This document shows positions 48,586 through 58,232 of a stretch of DNA of 64,000 bases, in pieces. The translations under genes and the position numbers were made by a program. Every line of letters starts with the position of its first letter. Positions within the stretch are counted from its first letter, which is position 1. Source of the DNA: Sphingomonadales bacterium UBA656 (GTDB lineage: Bacteria > Pseudomonadota > Alphaproteobacteria > Sphingomonadales > Sphingomonadaceae); assembly GCA_002299895.1 (NCBI GenBank), contig DBOC01000014.1, positions 1 to 64,000 on the forward strand, written 5' to 3'. The notes under the pieces are model-generated. The model was given only the letters and a program-made list of their open reading frames with translations. It had not been told where the DNA came from and did no database searches.

Positions 48586-49896
48586 TTAGCCAAATACGCG
48601 ATCGAAAATTGTATCGATATGCTTGAAATGATAATCAAGATTGAAGCGTTCTTCGATTTCCGCTGCGGTCATTTTTGCGGTGACGTCCGCGTCCGCCTTT
48701 AGCAATTCCATCAGCGATTCCGCGCCATCTGACTCCCACACCTTCATCGCATTGCGTTGTACGATGCGGTAGCTGTCTTCGCGGCTGATGCCTGCTTGCG
48801 TCAGTGCCAGCAGGACACGTTGCGAATGGACAAGCCCGCCCATGCGATCAAGATTCTTTTGCATCCGCTCGGGATAGATCAGCAATTTGTCTATGACGCC
48901 CGTCAGGCGGCCCAATGCGAAATCGAGCGTGATGGTGGCATCAGGACCGATATAACGCTCAACACTCGAATGGCTGATGTCGCGTTCATGCCATAACGCG
49001 ACATTTTCGAGCGCAGGTGTGACATAGCCACGCACCATGCGGGCAAGGCCTGTTAGGTTTTCGGTGAACACAGGGTTGCGTTTATGCGGCATAGCTGAGC
49101 TACCCTTTTGACCCGGCGAGAAATATTCCTCTGCCTCCAGCACTTCGGTGCGCTGCAAATGGCGGACTTCGGTCGCCAGACGCTCAATCGAAGAGGCGAT
49201 GACACCCAAAGTGGCAAAATACATCGCGTGACGGTCGCGCGGAATGACTTGGGTCGAGACTGGCTCAACAGCAAGGCCAAGCTTGGCCGCAACATGCGCC
49301 TCAACTTCGGGGTCGATATTGGCGAATGTGCCAACGGCGCCCGAAATAGCACAAGTCGCGATTTCGGCGCGTGCTGCGACCAATCGTTCGCGACCACGGG
49401 CAAATTCGGCATAAGCCTGCGCCAGTTTCATGCCAAAGGTGACGGGCTCGGCATGTATCCCATGGCTGCGGCCAATGGTGGGTGTGAACTTATGTTCCAT
49501 CGCGCGTGTTTTAATGGCCACGAGTAGCGCATCCATGTCAGCCAGCAAAAGGTCGGTGGCTTGCGTCAACTGGACAGCAAGGCAGGTATCAAGCACATCT
49601 GAAGATGTCATGCCTTGATGCATGAAGCGCGCTTCATCGCCGACCTGTTCAGCAACCCAGGTCAGGAACGCGATCACGTCATGCTTGGTCACCGCTTCGA
49701 TGGCGTCGATTGCCGCGACGTCGATGGTCGGGTTTGTATCCCACCACTTCCACAAGGCTTGGGCGGCAGATGCGGGCACAACGCCGCGTTGGGCCAGCGC
49801 GTCCGTGGCATGCGCCTCAATTTCAAACCAAATGCGGAAACGGTTTTCCGGCTCCCAAATCTTGACCATATCGGGGCGGGAATAACGTGGGATCAT
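48586..49896 (-). CDS. purB: adenylosuccinate lyase
   Basis: PurB (436 aa) cleaves SAICAR and adenylosuccinate in purine synthesis. The fumarase-superfamily signature GSSAMPHKRNP and the earlier TSSDVLDTCLAVQL and RSHGIHAEP catalytic blocks are all present. An imperfect CCCC...GGGG stem lies in the gap after it. It is separate from the lapA operon, with 101 bp between, and lies behind the TonB receptor terminator. Confidence 0.97.
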   Translation of the reverse strand: MIPRYSRPDMVKIWEPENRFRIWFEIEAHATDALAQRGVVPASAAQALWKWWDTNPTIDVAAIDAIEAVTKHDVIAFLTWVAEQVGDEARFMHQGMTSSDVLDTCLAVQLTQATDLLLADMDALLVAIKTRAMEHKFTPTIGRSHGIHAEPVTFGMKLAQAYAEFARGRERLVAARAEIATCAISGAVGTFANIDPEVEAHVAAKLGLAVEPVSTQVIPRDRHAMYFATLGVIASSIERLATEVRHLQRTEVLEAEEYFSPGQKGSSAMPHKRNPVFTENLTGLARMVRGYVTPALENVALWHERDISHSSVERYIGPDATITLDFALGRLTGVIDKLLIYPERMQKNLDRMGGLVHSQRVLLALTQAGISREDSYRIVQRNAMKVWESDGAESLMELLKADADVTAKMTAAEIEERFNLDYHFKHIDTIFDRVFG

Positions 49897-49970
49897 AAGA
49901 AACGCTTTCTGCTGGCTACGGGAGTCGTGGTTCCGTTAGCAGGCGCACCGTTGGGCGTCAAAACGCATGG

Positions 49971-50005
49971 CAAAAAAGAAGGGCGCGGGTATTACGCCGC
50001 GCCCT
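49971..50005 (-). terminator. intrinsic terminator of the TonB receptor gene
   Basis: Read on the minus strand, AGGGCGCGG-cgtaatac-CCGCGCCCT is a perfect 9-bp stem followed by TCTTTTTTG. Ends the receptor transcript before purB. Confidence 0.9.
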
Positions 50006-50027
50006 ACTTGTTCAAGTTCTGAAGCGT

Positions 50028-52649
50028 TTAGAAATCGATCGACACGCGTCCGTAAAGAAACCGTCCGCTGAAGCCGAATGGCGATTGTGAGCTATAGGGC
50101 AAGAACGAGTTGTTAAAGCCATAGTTCACGCCATCCACTGTGCCAAAGGGCAAGCGATCTGGATATGTGTCGAGAAGGTTGTTTGCACCAATTGCGACGG
50201 AGACAGACTCAACCGGCTTAAAGCGGAACTCAAGATCTGTGACCCATTTTGGCGACAAGAAAATGTCACCTGGAACAGTGCCCGGTGCTTTTGTGATATC
50301 GCTTGTGGGGTTAGTTCCAGTCACAGTTGTAAAGCCGCTTGGCAAGAATACTTCGCCATAACGGTTGGTGCGCAATGTTACACCGAAATTATCATAATCC
50401 CAGTCAAGTCCAACGTTGAGCTTGTTCTTAGGCTGCCCCTCGGTGAGGCGGAAGCTTTCTTGACGTGCGAACAATCGTTGCGCGGTGAAACCAGAAAATA
50501 CCCGACGATCCGTGATTTCAGTGTCATTCAGGTTATACCCAACGCTCACGCGGAACTGGCCGAGGCCAAAGTCTGGAATACGGTAGCTTGCGACAACATC
50601 AAGGCCGGTCGTCTTGGTATTGATACCGTTAATGAAGAAGCGTGCCGAGCTCACGCCGGTAACGCTTGCTGCTGTTAGCAATGCCAGAACATCTGAACCT
50701 TGTAGGTTTTCCGTCAGCGTGATGCGGTCATCAATCTGGATGTTATAGTAATCCGCAGTAATGCTCAGCCCGCTTATAGGTGTAAAAGTAACACCTGCGC
50801 CCAGATTGATGGACTTTTCTGGTTTCAGAGGCTGCGCACCCAAAGCGACGGCGACCGGAGACGAAACCGGGAATGTTCCGATTTCAATCAACACACCACC
50901 GACATTGTTAGTGGAGGTGGCCGCAAATGACTGTTGCGCAAGGCTTGGCGCACGGAATCCTGTGGACACCGATCCGCGCAAAGCAACGCCATCAATCACT
51001 TCGAAACGCGCAGCAGCTTTACCATTAACGGTATCGCCAAAGTCGCTGAAATGCTCGTAACGGCCAGCCAATTGAAGCGTTAGTTGGTCCGTAAGGTCCG
51101 CATCGAGTTCGGCGTAGCCCGCATAGCTGTCACGCGAAACGTCGGTTTCGTTAGCGGGACGGAAGCCAGGGAACACCTGCGCGCCGCCAGCGGCGTTGAA
51201 TGGCGCTGCTGAAAACGGACCGTTGACGTAGCTTTGCAATTCGCCCGCAACAATCTTGTAGTTTTCATTGCGATATTCACCACCAAAAGCGAAAGAAACG
51301 CTCTTGCCGATGCCAATGTCTAAATCACGGCGCATATCGAGGTTAATCGAGGTCTGACCCGACCGAAGACCACCTGAATCGAAACGGCGCGCACTGGCTA
51401 TACCGCCCAACGAGGTGTTGATCGTGTTTTCGATCGTGTAATCCAAACGGTTCGATCCGTAGACCGCCGAAAGATCATAATCCCATCCGCTCAATACGCC
51501 ACGAAGGCCGGCTGCAGCAGAAATATCGACAATGTTACTAGCAATCAACGGCAAGAAACCGTCGGCATAGATTGGAACAAAGGTGGTTGTCGACGCTGCC
51601 CAGTCGCGGTTGCGTACGTCGGAAGAACGGCGGTAGAAACCGGCGCCATTACCGTCGCGCACGCCATAGCTGCCGAATGTATAGAATTCGGCAGTATCGG
51701 AAAACTCATAGCCCGCGTTGACGAAGAAATTCAGGTCTTTGGATACACCATCGCCATAACGGTGGGCATAACGGTCAAAGGTTGCTTCGCGTGGATCGCC
51801 CGCTGCGAAATAGTTGCGGCGGATGTCTGGTCCGGAACGGTTGGTGGGTGAGCGGTCCTTATATTCCGCTGTCAGGTTTAAATAACCGCTTTCACCCAAT
51901 GGAAGGCCGAAGTTCGAAGCGAATGTATATGTGTCACCGTCGTTCCGTTTACGGTCTTCGCCGGTGTAGGTGATCGTTGGGTTGTCAGACAGGCCAGTTG
52001 TCAGCGACACGGTGTTAACTTGGCCCACATCTTCCATTTTAGTGATGTACTTACCAAATGTTGCCTGCGCACGGCCGCCCATGCCTTTTTTCAATTGTAC
52101 GTTGATGACGCCGGCAATGGCATCGGAACCATATTGCGAAGCGGCACCATCGCGCAGCACTTCGAGGCGTTCAATGGCCAGTGGCGGAATGGTGTTAAGG
52201 TCAACTGCGGTCGAACCACGGCCAACAGAGCCGTTTAGGTTGACGAGGGCGGACTGGTGACGGCGCTTGCCATTGACCAGCACCAGAACCTGATCAGGTG
52301 CAAGGCCACGCAGTGTTGCAGGGCGCAACGAGTCCGTTCCATCCGTCAGCGACGGTTGCGGAAAGTTGAACGATGGCACCAGCTGGTTCAGCAATTTGTT
52401 GGTTTCGGTCTGGCCGCTGTTCAACAAAGCTTCTGCCGAAATTACGTCAACAGGAACGGTACTATCGGCAACGGTGCGGTCGGTACGGCGTGTACCGGTA
52501 ACGATGATAGCATCTACACCAGTGGCTTCTTCGGTAGCCGTATCTTGCGGTGCGCTGTCTTGCGCAAAGGCTGGATTTGCCGATGCTACAAAAAGAGCAG
52601 TGGTCGAAACCGTCACTGCCAATGCTGAAATAAGCTTATGCGTCTTCAT
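50028..52649 (-). CDS. TonB-dependent outer-membrane receptor
   Basis: An 873-aa outer-membrane receptor. A signal peptide (MKTHKLISALAVTVSTTALF, cut near NPAFA) is followed by a TonB box-like DAIIVTGTRR. A plug domain follows (VDVISAEALLNSGQ, TLRGLAPDQVLVLVNGKRRH, LRDGAASQYGSDAIAGVINV) and then a 22-strand barrel ending in VSIDF. The substrate is not evident, since no siderophore, vitamin or sugar cluster lies beside it. GGGGAAA lies upstream of the start. A dyad lies 50 nt upstream, and it is divergent from parC. Confidence 0.93.
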   Translation of the reverse strand: MKTHKLISALAVTVSTTALFVASANPAFAQDSAPQDTATEEATGVDAIIVTGTRRTDRTVADSTVPVDVISAEALLNSGQTETNKLLNQLVPSFNFPQPSLTDGTDSLRPATLRGLAPDQVLVLVNGKRRHQSALVNLNGSVGRGSTAVDLNTIPPLAIERLEVLRDGAASQYGSDAIAGVINVQLKKGMGGRAQATFGKYITKMEDVGQVNTVSLTTGLSDNPTITYTGEDRKRNDGDTYTFASNFGLPLGESGYLNLTAEYKDRSPTNRSGPDIRRNYFAAGDPREATFDRYAHRYGDGVSKDLNFFVNAGYEFSDTAEFYTFGSYGVRDGNGAGFYRRSSDVRNRDWAASTTTFVPIYADGFLPLIASNIVDISAAAGLRGVLSGWDYDLSAVYGSNRLDYTIENTINTSLGGIASARRFDSGGLRSGQTSINLDMRRDLDIGIGKSVSFAFGGEYRNENYKIVAGELQSYVNGPFSAAPFNAAGGAQVFPGFRPANETDVSRDSYAGYAELDADLTDQLTLQLAGRYEHFSDFGDTVNGKAAARFEVIDGVALRGSVSTGFRAPSLAQQSFAATSTNNVGGVLIEIGTFPVSSPVAVALGAQPLKPEKSINLGAGVTFTPISGLSITADYYNIQIDDRITLTENLQGSDVLALLTAASVTGVSSARFFINGINTKTTGLDVVASYRIPDFGLGQFRVSVGYNLNDTEITDRRVFSGFTAQRLFARQESFRLTEGQPKNKLNVGLDWDYDNFGVTLRTNRYGEVFLPSGFTTVTGTNPTSDITKAPGTVPGDIFLSPKWVTDLEFRFKPVESVSVAIGANNLLDTYPDRLPFGTVDGVNYGFNNSFLPYSSQSPFGFSGRFLYGRVSIDF

Positions 52650-52698
52650 TTGATTTCCCCGATTTATGCATATTTTGAAAGACTGAGGGGAATCTGGC

Positions 52699-52715
52699 AC
52701 TTTGCCGCGCAAAGT
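52699..52715. promoter_or_regulatory. dyad upstream of the TonB receptor gene
   Basis: ACTTTGC-cgc-GCAAAGT is a perfect 7-bp inverted repeat 50 bp upstream of the receptor start and in the parC-receptor divergent gap. It fits an operator for a dimeric regulator. The partner protein is not in view and the consensus is not one I recognise. Confidence 0.4.
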
Positions 52716-52867
52716 CCAGTAAAGACATAAATTTGAAATATTTTACCATGTGTGTGTGGCTTTGTAGCAACGCGCTTATGTTCGTATTATTCTAAAAACT
52801 GCATTTAGCTGTGGATTGCTGAAATCGTTGCTTTGCGACTGCGGGCTGGCCCGCTATCGGCTTATGT

Positions 52868-55192
52868 ATGTCTGATATTGTTGATGCTCCAGCAGAAGAT
52901 CCGTTTGACGCGATTGTCGATGCGCCGTTTGATGCGGCTTTGTCGGAGCGCTACCTGATCTATGCAATGTCGACGATTACCGCGCGGTCGCTGCCGGACT
53001 TGCGTGACGGGCTTAAGCCCGTGCACCGGCGTTTATTGTGGGCGATGCGTCTGTTAAAGCTTGATCCGGCTAGCGGGTATAAGAAATGCGCGCGGGTTGT
53101 CGGTGACGTTATTGGTAAATATCACCCGCACGGCGACCAGTCGGTTTATGATGCGATGGTGCGTCTCGCGCAGACCTTCTCGCTGCGTTACCCATTGGTC
53201 GATGGACAAGGCAATTTCGGCAATATCGACGGCGATAATGCGGCCGCCTACCGTTATACCGAAGCGCGGCTGACAAAGACGGCGATTGAGCTGATGAACG
53301 GGCTCGACGAAAACGCGACCGATTTTCGGCCAACCTATAATGGCGAAGATGAAGAGCCAGAGGTAATGCCCGGCTTGTTCCCGAACTTATTGGCCAATGG
53401 CGCCAGCGGGATTGCTGTGGGGATGGCGACAAGCATTCCATCACATAATGCCGCTGAAATTATTGACGCCGCGATGCTGTTGATTGAAAATCCGCAGGCC
53501 AGCCATGACCAATTGATGGAGATTGTCCGGGGCCCTGATTTTGCGACCGGCGGTGTGCTGGTGGATAGTCCATCGGTGATCAGCGCTGCTTATGCTTCGG
53601 GCCGCGGGGCGATGCGTGTGCGCGCGCGTTTCTCGAATGGCTGGCAGGATGACACAGGATGGGAACCAACCGGCGTTGAAAAACTGCCCGGCGGGACATG
53701 GCAGTTGGTCGTGTCTGAAATTCCCTATCAGGTCCAAAAGGGCAAGCTGATTGAACAGGTTGCACAGCTCATTGCCGATAAGAAGCTGCCTATTTTGGAT
53801 GATATTCGCGATGAAAGCGACGAGCATGTGCGCATTGTGCTTGTGCCGAAAAGCCGCAATGTTGATCCTGAAGATCTGAAAAACGCTTTGTTCCGCCTGA
53901 CCGATTTGGAAACGCGGTTCTCCTTGAACATGAACGTGTTGGATGCCGACCGCACGCCCAAGGTTATGGGCTTAGGCGAAGTTTTGCGGCACTGGTTGCG
54001 GCACCAGATTGAAGTGCTTGTCCGCAAGTCTCAGCATCGGCTTGAGAAGATCGACGCGCGGCTGGAGCTGCTTCAAGGCTATATCATTGCCTTCCTTAAT
54101 CTTGACCGCATTATTGAGATTATCCGGACCGAGGACGAGCCCAAGCCCGTCATGATGGCGGAATTTCAATTGAATGACCGTCAGGCTGAGGCCATCTTGA
54201 ACATGCGCTTGCGGTCGCTACGCAGGCTTGAGGAAATGGAGCTGCGGCGCGAGCTTGAAGCCTTAGAAGCCGAACGCGAAGATTTGGTAAAGCTGATCGA
54301 TAGCCCTGCGCTCCAAAAGAAGCGTTTGAAAAAAGACCTGTCGGCGCTGCGAAAGAATTACGCCGAAGAAACCGAACTCGGTCGCCGCCGGACAAGTTTG
54401 GAAGAAGCAGGGCAGGCGCGCGAAATTTCGCTCGAGGCCTTTGTGGAACGCGAACCCGTGACCGTCATCATGTCGAAGCGCGGCTGGATCAAGGCGATGA
54501 AGGGGCATGCTGACCTTTCGGCCCGCGCGGACTTCAAGTTCAAAGAAGGCGATGGACCAGCCTTTGCTTTCCATGCGCAGACGACGGACAAGATCCTTAT
54601 TGCCACAGCAAATGGCCGTTTTTACACCTTGGGCGCTGAAAAACTTCCCGGTGCGCGCGGTTTTGGTGAGCCTGTGAGCACTATGATCGACATTGAAGCG
54701 GGGAACGATATTGTCGCCGTTCTGCCTGCAGTTGCCGATGGCCGGATGTTGCTGGCGGCCACCACTGGCAAAGGCTTTATTGCGCGTATGAGCGAAGTTA
54801 TCGCTGAGACACGCAAAGGACGCGGCGTTGTGACATTGAAGCCCGGTACCCGGCTGAAAGTGGTCCGGCTAGCGCCGCCGGAAACTGCGGACGAGAACGC
54901 CTTGCGCGATCAATATGTTGCCGTGGTGGGCGATAACCGGAAATTGGTCGTGTTCCCAATGACCGAAATCCCCGAAATGTCCAAAGGGCAGGGCGTCACC
55001 TTGCAGCGATATAAAGATGGCGGGCTTGCTGATGCGGTGTGTTTTCGCATGAGCGAGGGGCTCAGCTGGGCTATGGGTGGCGACAGTGGGCGGATGCGGA
55101 CTGAAAATGACATGTCATTATGGCGAGTGGCACGCGGTGCCGCAGGCCGATTGCCGCCGCAGGGATTTCCCCGGAACAATCAATTTGATTGA
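52868..55192 (+). CDS. parC: DNA topoisomerase IV subunit A
   Basis: ParC (774 aa) decatenates chromosomes with ParE. The winged-helix core has catalytic Tyr130 in AAYRYTEARL. The quinolone-contacting stretch is YHPHGDQSVYDAM (85-97), with Gln at the position usually Ser. The tower and C-terminal beta-pinwheel blocks are present (KGRGVVTLKPGTR and similar repeats). It ends 9 nt from the convergent CCA-enzyme gene. Confidence 0.95.
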   Translation: MSDIVDAPAEDPFDAIVDAPFDAALSERYLIYAMSTITARSLPDLRDGLKPVHRRLLWAMRLLKLDPASGYKKCARVVGDVIGKYHPHGDQSVYDAMVRLAQTFSLRYPLVDGQGNFGNIDGDNAAAYRYTEARLTKTAIELMNGLDENATDFRPTYNGEDEEPEVMPGLFPNLLANGASGIAVGMATSIPSHNAAEIIDAAMLLIENPQASHDQLMEIVRGPDFATGGVLVDSPSVISAAYASGRGAMRVRARFSNGWQDDTGWEPTGVEKLPGGTWQLVVSEIPYQVQKGKLIEQVAQLIADKKLPILDDIRDESDEHVRIVLVPKSRNVDPEDLKNALFRLTDLETRFSLNMNVLDADRTPKVMGLGEVLRHWLRHQIEVLVRKSQHRLEKIDARLELLQGYIIAFLNLDRIIEIIRTEDEPKPVMMAEFQLNDRQAEAILNMRLRSLRRLEEMELRRELEALEAEREDLVKLIDSPALQKKRLKKDLSALRKNYAEETELGRRRTSLEEAGQAREISLEAFVEREPVTVIMSKRGWIKAMKGHADLSARADFKFKEGDGPAFAFHAQTTDKILIATANGRFYTLGAEKLPGARGFGEPVSTMIDIEAGNDIVAVLPAVADGRMLLAATTGKGFIARMSEVIAETRKGRGVVTLKPGTRLKVVRLAPPETADENALRDQYVAVVGDNRKLVVFPMTEIPEMSKGQGVTLQRYKDGGLADAVCFRMSEGLSWAMGGDSGRMRTENDMSLWRVARGAAGRLPPQGFPRNNQFD

Positions 55193-55201
55193 TTAATTTG
55201 C

Positions 55202-56425
55202 CTATGCCTTTTTGGGCAAAGCAGCATCGACCATTTCAACTGCCAGCGCGCGTTGGCGGGCTGCATCGGGGAAGCCTTCTTGTATCCAAGCCGCTTCAAT
55301 CGCTTGCAGTGTTTTTGCAACCAAAGGTCCAGCGGGCAGGCCCATTGCAATAAGTTCGCCGCCCTTGATCGACAGCGTTGGAACGTTCCATTGTTCCAGC
55401 CGGGCGACACATTCCGGCAGTTCAGTATCGCTGGCATATAGCATTGCGGCATCACGCGCGGTGTCGATATCTGCGCAATAGGCGATAGCGCGGATATTGG
55501 CAGGTGTTGGGGCATCTGCATGCAACCTTTGGGCAAAGCCTCCGCGCATTTTGTTGGACAGCTTTAACCGCGCCGCCACCTTATCAACTGCAACAAGGTC
55601 GCGGGTCAACAAGGCCAAAAAGCGTGCAGGGAGCAAAACAGGCTGCGCACATTGTGCCTCGCGCTTTACTAGGCGCAGCAGGTCATTGGCGGCGCTGGCC
55701 GATAGTTCGGGCAAAAATGGTGTAAAGATTCCATTAGCGATCATCAGGGTCACCGATGCGACCGGATCCTTCAAGGCTAATATGCGGGTAAGTTCCTGTG
55801 CGATGCGTTCGCGTGACAAGGCGGTTAGCCCGTGCGCGCCATTGGCGCAGGCTTGAATGGCGTCGTCGTCGATTTGACCGCCACCATATCGGGCAAGGAA
55901 CCGGAAATAGCGCAATATGCGCAGGTAATCTTCAGCGATCCGTTGATTGGCATCGCCGATGAACCGCAATCTGCGGGCTTCCAGATCGCTTATCCCATCA
56001 AAATAATCGAAAACTTCCCCGCTTTTGGGGTCCGCATATAATGCGTTGATTGTAAAATCGCGGCGGGCGGCATCTTCTTGCCAATCGGTGGCAAAAGCAA
56101 CCGTTGCGCGACGGCCATCGGTGGCCACATCGCGCCGCAATGTCGTGATTTCGTAGTTCTTGCCATCCACAACGGCGGTGACCGTGCCATGTTCAATGCC
56201 GGTTGGAATGGCTTTGATTCCAGTATCTTGCAAACGTTTCATGACTTCATTTGGTAACAAGGCTGTGGCGATATCAACATCAGAAACCGGTAAGCCAAGC
56301 AGCGTGTCGCGCACCGCACCGCCCACATAACGCGGGCCGCCATAAGCATCATCCAGCGCAGCCAATAGCTTTTTCAGGCCCTCGGTATGCTGCCATGCGG
56401 CATCGGGAAGGCGCGCTGGTGTCAT
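55202..56425 (-). CDS. CCA tRNA nucleotidyltransferase / poly(A) polymerase family
   Basis: A 407-aa class II nucleotidyltransferase. YVGGAVRDTLLGLPVSDVDIAT holds the GG...DxD catalytic motif (35-44 and 49-51). RRDFTINALYADPKSGEVFDYFDG and the ERIAQELTRIL helix follow. Family members add CCA to tRNA or polyadenylate RNA. CCA addition is the likelier job, but the two are hard to separate by sequence. The start is in ATGA overlap with the Nudix gene. Confidence 0.88.
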   Translation of the reverse strand: MTPARLPDAAWQHTEGLKKLLAALDDAYGGPRYVGGAVRDTLLGLPVSDVDIATALLPNEVMKRLQDTGIKAIPTGIEHGTVTAVVDGKNYEITTLRRDVATDGRRATVAFATDWQEDAARRDFTINALYADPKSGEVFDYFDGISDLEARRLRFIGDANQRIAEDYLRILRYFRFLARYGGGQIDDDAIQACANGAHGLTALSRERIAQELTRILALKDPVASVTLMIANGIFTPFLPELSASAANDLLRLVKREAQCAQPVLLPARFLALLTRDLVAVDKVAARLKLSNKMRGGFAQRLHADAPTPANIRAIAYCADIDTARDAAMLYASDTELPECVARLEQWNVPTLSIKGGELIAMGLPAGPLVAKTLQAIEAAWIQEGFPDAARQRALAVEMVDAALPKKA

Positions 56426-56994
56426 GCCAGCCGCCGCACGAGATTGGCGATGATCCCCGCCGTCACGCCCCATATCCGTCGTTCGCCCCACTGCATGTCA
56501 TAATAGCTACGTTGTTGCCCATTCCAAGGTGCCTCTTTCCGAACCGAATTGGCGGGGTCAAGCAAGAAGGCAAGCGGCACTTCAAAATAGTCTTCGACTT
56601 CTTCCGGATTGGGTTGAAGCGCAAGGTCGGGCGGGATCACGCCAATTACGGGCGCGATGCGGTATCCGCTGCCGGAAAAATAGGTGTCCGCCACACCGAT
56701 GACCTCGACCATCGCAGGCGGAATGCTCAATTCTTCATGTGCCTCACGCAAGGCTGCTGCGATTGCGTTTTCGTCGCCTTCATCGACCTTGCCACCAGGA
56801 AAAGCCACTTGGCCTGCATGGCTGCGCAACCATGTCGGGCGCTGCGTTAAGATAACGCCAGGTTCGGCGCGGTCCGTTATGGGGATCAAGACCGCCGCGG
56901 CGCGGTGGGTATTCACGGCAAAATGCCGTTCGTCTTCAATCTCTATGCTGCGCGCTGGATCAAGCGCGATTTGCAGTTGCTGCCGCCAGTTCAT
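56422..56994 (-). CDS. NudL-type CoA pyrophosphatase (Nudix hydrolase)
   Basis: A 190-aa Nudix hydrolase. VILTQRPTWLRSHAGQVAFPGGKVDEGDEN (starting near residue 46) and the box core ALREAHEELSIPP carry the CoA-pyrophosphatase (NudL/YeaB) pattern, which cleaves CoA and its derivatives. The Gly at the end of the Nudix box is replaced by Ser, as seen in some relatives. It overlaps both neighbours by ATGA, forming an operon with the DUF1285 and CCA genes. Confidence 0.9.
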   Translation of the reverse strand: MNWRQQLQIALDPARSIEIEDERHFAVNTHRAAAVLIPITDRAEPGVILTQRPTWLRSHAGQVAFPGGKVDEGDENAIAAALREAHEELSIPPAMVEVIGVADTYFSGSGYRIAPVIGVIPPDLALQPNPEEVEDYFEVPLAFLLDPANSVRKEAPWNGQQRSYYDMQWGERRIWGVTAGIIANLVRRLA

Positions 56995-57542
56995 GCCGAC
57001 GAAGCCAGCGTGAATTGTGTGCCTTTACTCCAGATACTTGGGTTTTCCGGATTCTCGGCGAGCGCCAAATTGGCGAGCTCATAATAAACGGGGCGTGAAA
57101 GCTTTGCCCACATGCCACCACGCACATGCACATATAGCAGGTCCGCACGCATCTCAATCGCGTGGTCGGCATCGGCAAAAATTAGATCGTCGCTGTTGAG
57201 CCGGAACGCCAAGCTGCGTTTTGAACCTTCGCCTTCGCTTTGTAGTTCGACGGCAATGAATGGCGTATCTTCGACAATGATCGACAGCTTCTGCTGCGGC
57301 GTAACCAGCCAATATCGTCCATCGATATCGCGGCGTAATAGGCTGGAAAAGGCACGGACCATCGCCGGCCGGGTAATTTCGCCGCCCTGATGAAACCATT
57401 TGCCATCTGATGCGATCCGCATTTCGCTGTCGCCTATATTGGCGGGTTCCCAGCTTTCCACTGGCGGCAATTTTCGCGCTGCCACAAGTTCCGCAATATC
57501 GGACAGGGTAAGCTTTGCTAGATCGGGGGCTTCATACGGCAT
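56991..57542 (-). CDS. DUF1285-family protein
   Basis: A 183-aa cytoplasmic protein of the DUF1285 family (WFHQGGEITRPAMVRAFSSLLRRD, YWLVTPQQKLSIIVEDTPF and the VHVRGGMWAKLSRPVYYELANLA C-terminus). The function is unknown. It has no signal or membrane span. It is the first gene of a three-gene operon with the CoA-Nudix and CCA-adding enzyme genes, a gene order found in other alphaproteobacteria. Confidence 0.88.
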   Translation of the reverse strand: MPYEAPDLAKLTLSDIAELVAARKLPPVESWEPANIGDSEMRIASDGKWFHQGGEITRPAMVRAFSSLLRRDIDGRYWLVTPQQKLSIIVEDTPFIAVELQSEGEGSKRSLAFRLNSDDLIFADADHAIEMRADLLYVHVRGGMWAKLSRPVYYELANLALAENPENPSIWSKGTQFTLASSA

Positions 57543-57580
57543 GGAAAGGCGATACGTCTAATCAGACCAATCGTCAAAGC

Positions 57581-58060
57581 TTAGTCGGCAGGCCCAAGCA
57601 AACCGTGTGTTGGCAAAACAACCTTATTGTTATTGCGCAGAAGCAAACGCCGAGGCTCCCACGGTCCAGGTAAGGTCCAACCCGACGTGTCGTCGGACGA
57701 AAATCCAAAACGGCCATAATATTCTGGATCTCCAATCATCACCATTGGGGCGTCTTGTGGTGTTGCGACTTTGAGCATCAATTGCATCAATTGTGTTCCA
57801 AGACCTTCATTCTGGCGATTACTGGCGACAGCCACTGGCCCGACCAAGATAAGATTCGCCTTTCCAACACGCACGGGCCAACACTGAATGCTCGCCAAAA
57901 GCTCTCCATCGTCCAGAATTGCAAAGGAGAGATGCTCGATGGCGGCCATGCCTTTGCGCAGCAAATAGGCCGTTCGAGCATGCCGGTCCGTCCCGAAGGC
58001 ATCATCGAGTAAAGCGTTCAACGCATCTGCGGATATGCCTAAAAGGGGCGTGATGTGCAT
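57581..58060 (-). CDS. GNAT-family N-acetyltransferase (YhbS-like)
   Basis: A 159-aa acetyltransferase fold. The acetyl-CoA block is ILVGPVAVASNRQNEGLGTQLMQLMLKVA. MIGDPEYYGRFGF is typical of the YhbS branch. The substrate is unknown. The start at 58060 is Met of MHITPLLGIS. An upstream in-frame start would add an unusual extension, and no ribosome-binding site decides. It lies 38 nt beyond the DUF1285 start, probably a separate unit. Confidence 0.85.
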   Translation of the reverse strand: MHITPLLGISADALNALLDDAFGTDRHARTAYLLRKGMAAIEHLSFAILDDGELLASIQCWPVRVGKANLILVGPVAVASNRQNEGLGTQLMQLMLKVATPQDAPMVMIGDPEYYGRFGFSSDDTSGWTLPGPWEPRRLLLRNNNKVVLPTHGLLGPAD

Positions 58061-58232
58061 AGGACACTTGCTGAAAATAAGGGACACATTAACGGCGCCC
58101 CCTGTCATTGCGGACGATGTTTGTCCAATCGAATATCATGTCGCCGACAATAAAGTCGCCGTAAATTGCCTTTCGACGGAACATCCATTAGCATGCGGGG
58201 CTTAGACGGTTTCGTCACGTAGGAGAGAGAGT

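Noticed and set aside
50028..52649. Nearby siderophore or carbohydrate partner for the TonB receptor
   Set aside because: Neighbours are purB and parC. No transporter, regulator or biosynthetic gene is adjacent, so no substrate can be argued.
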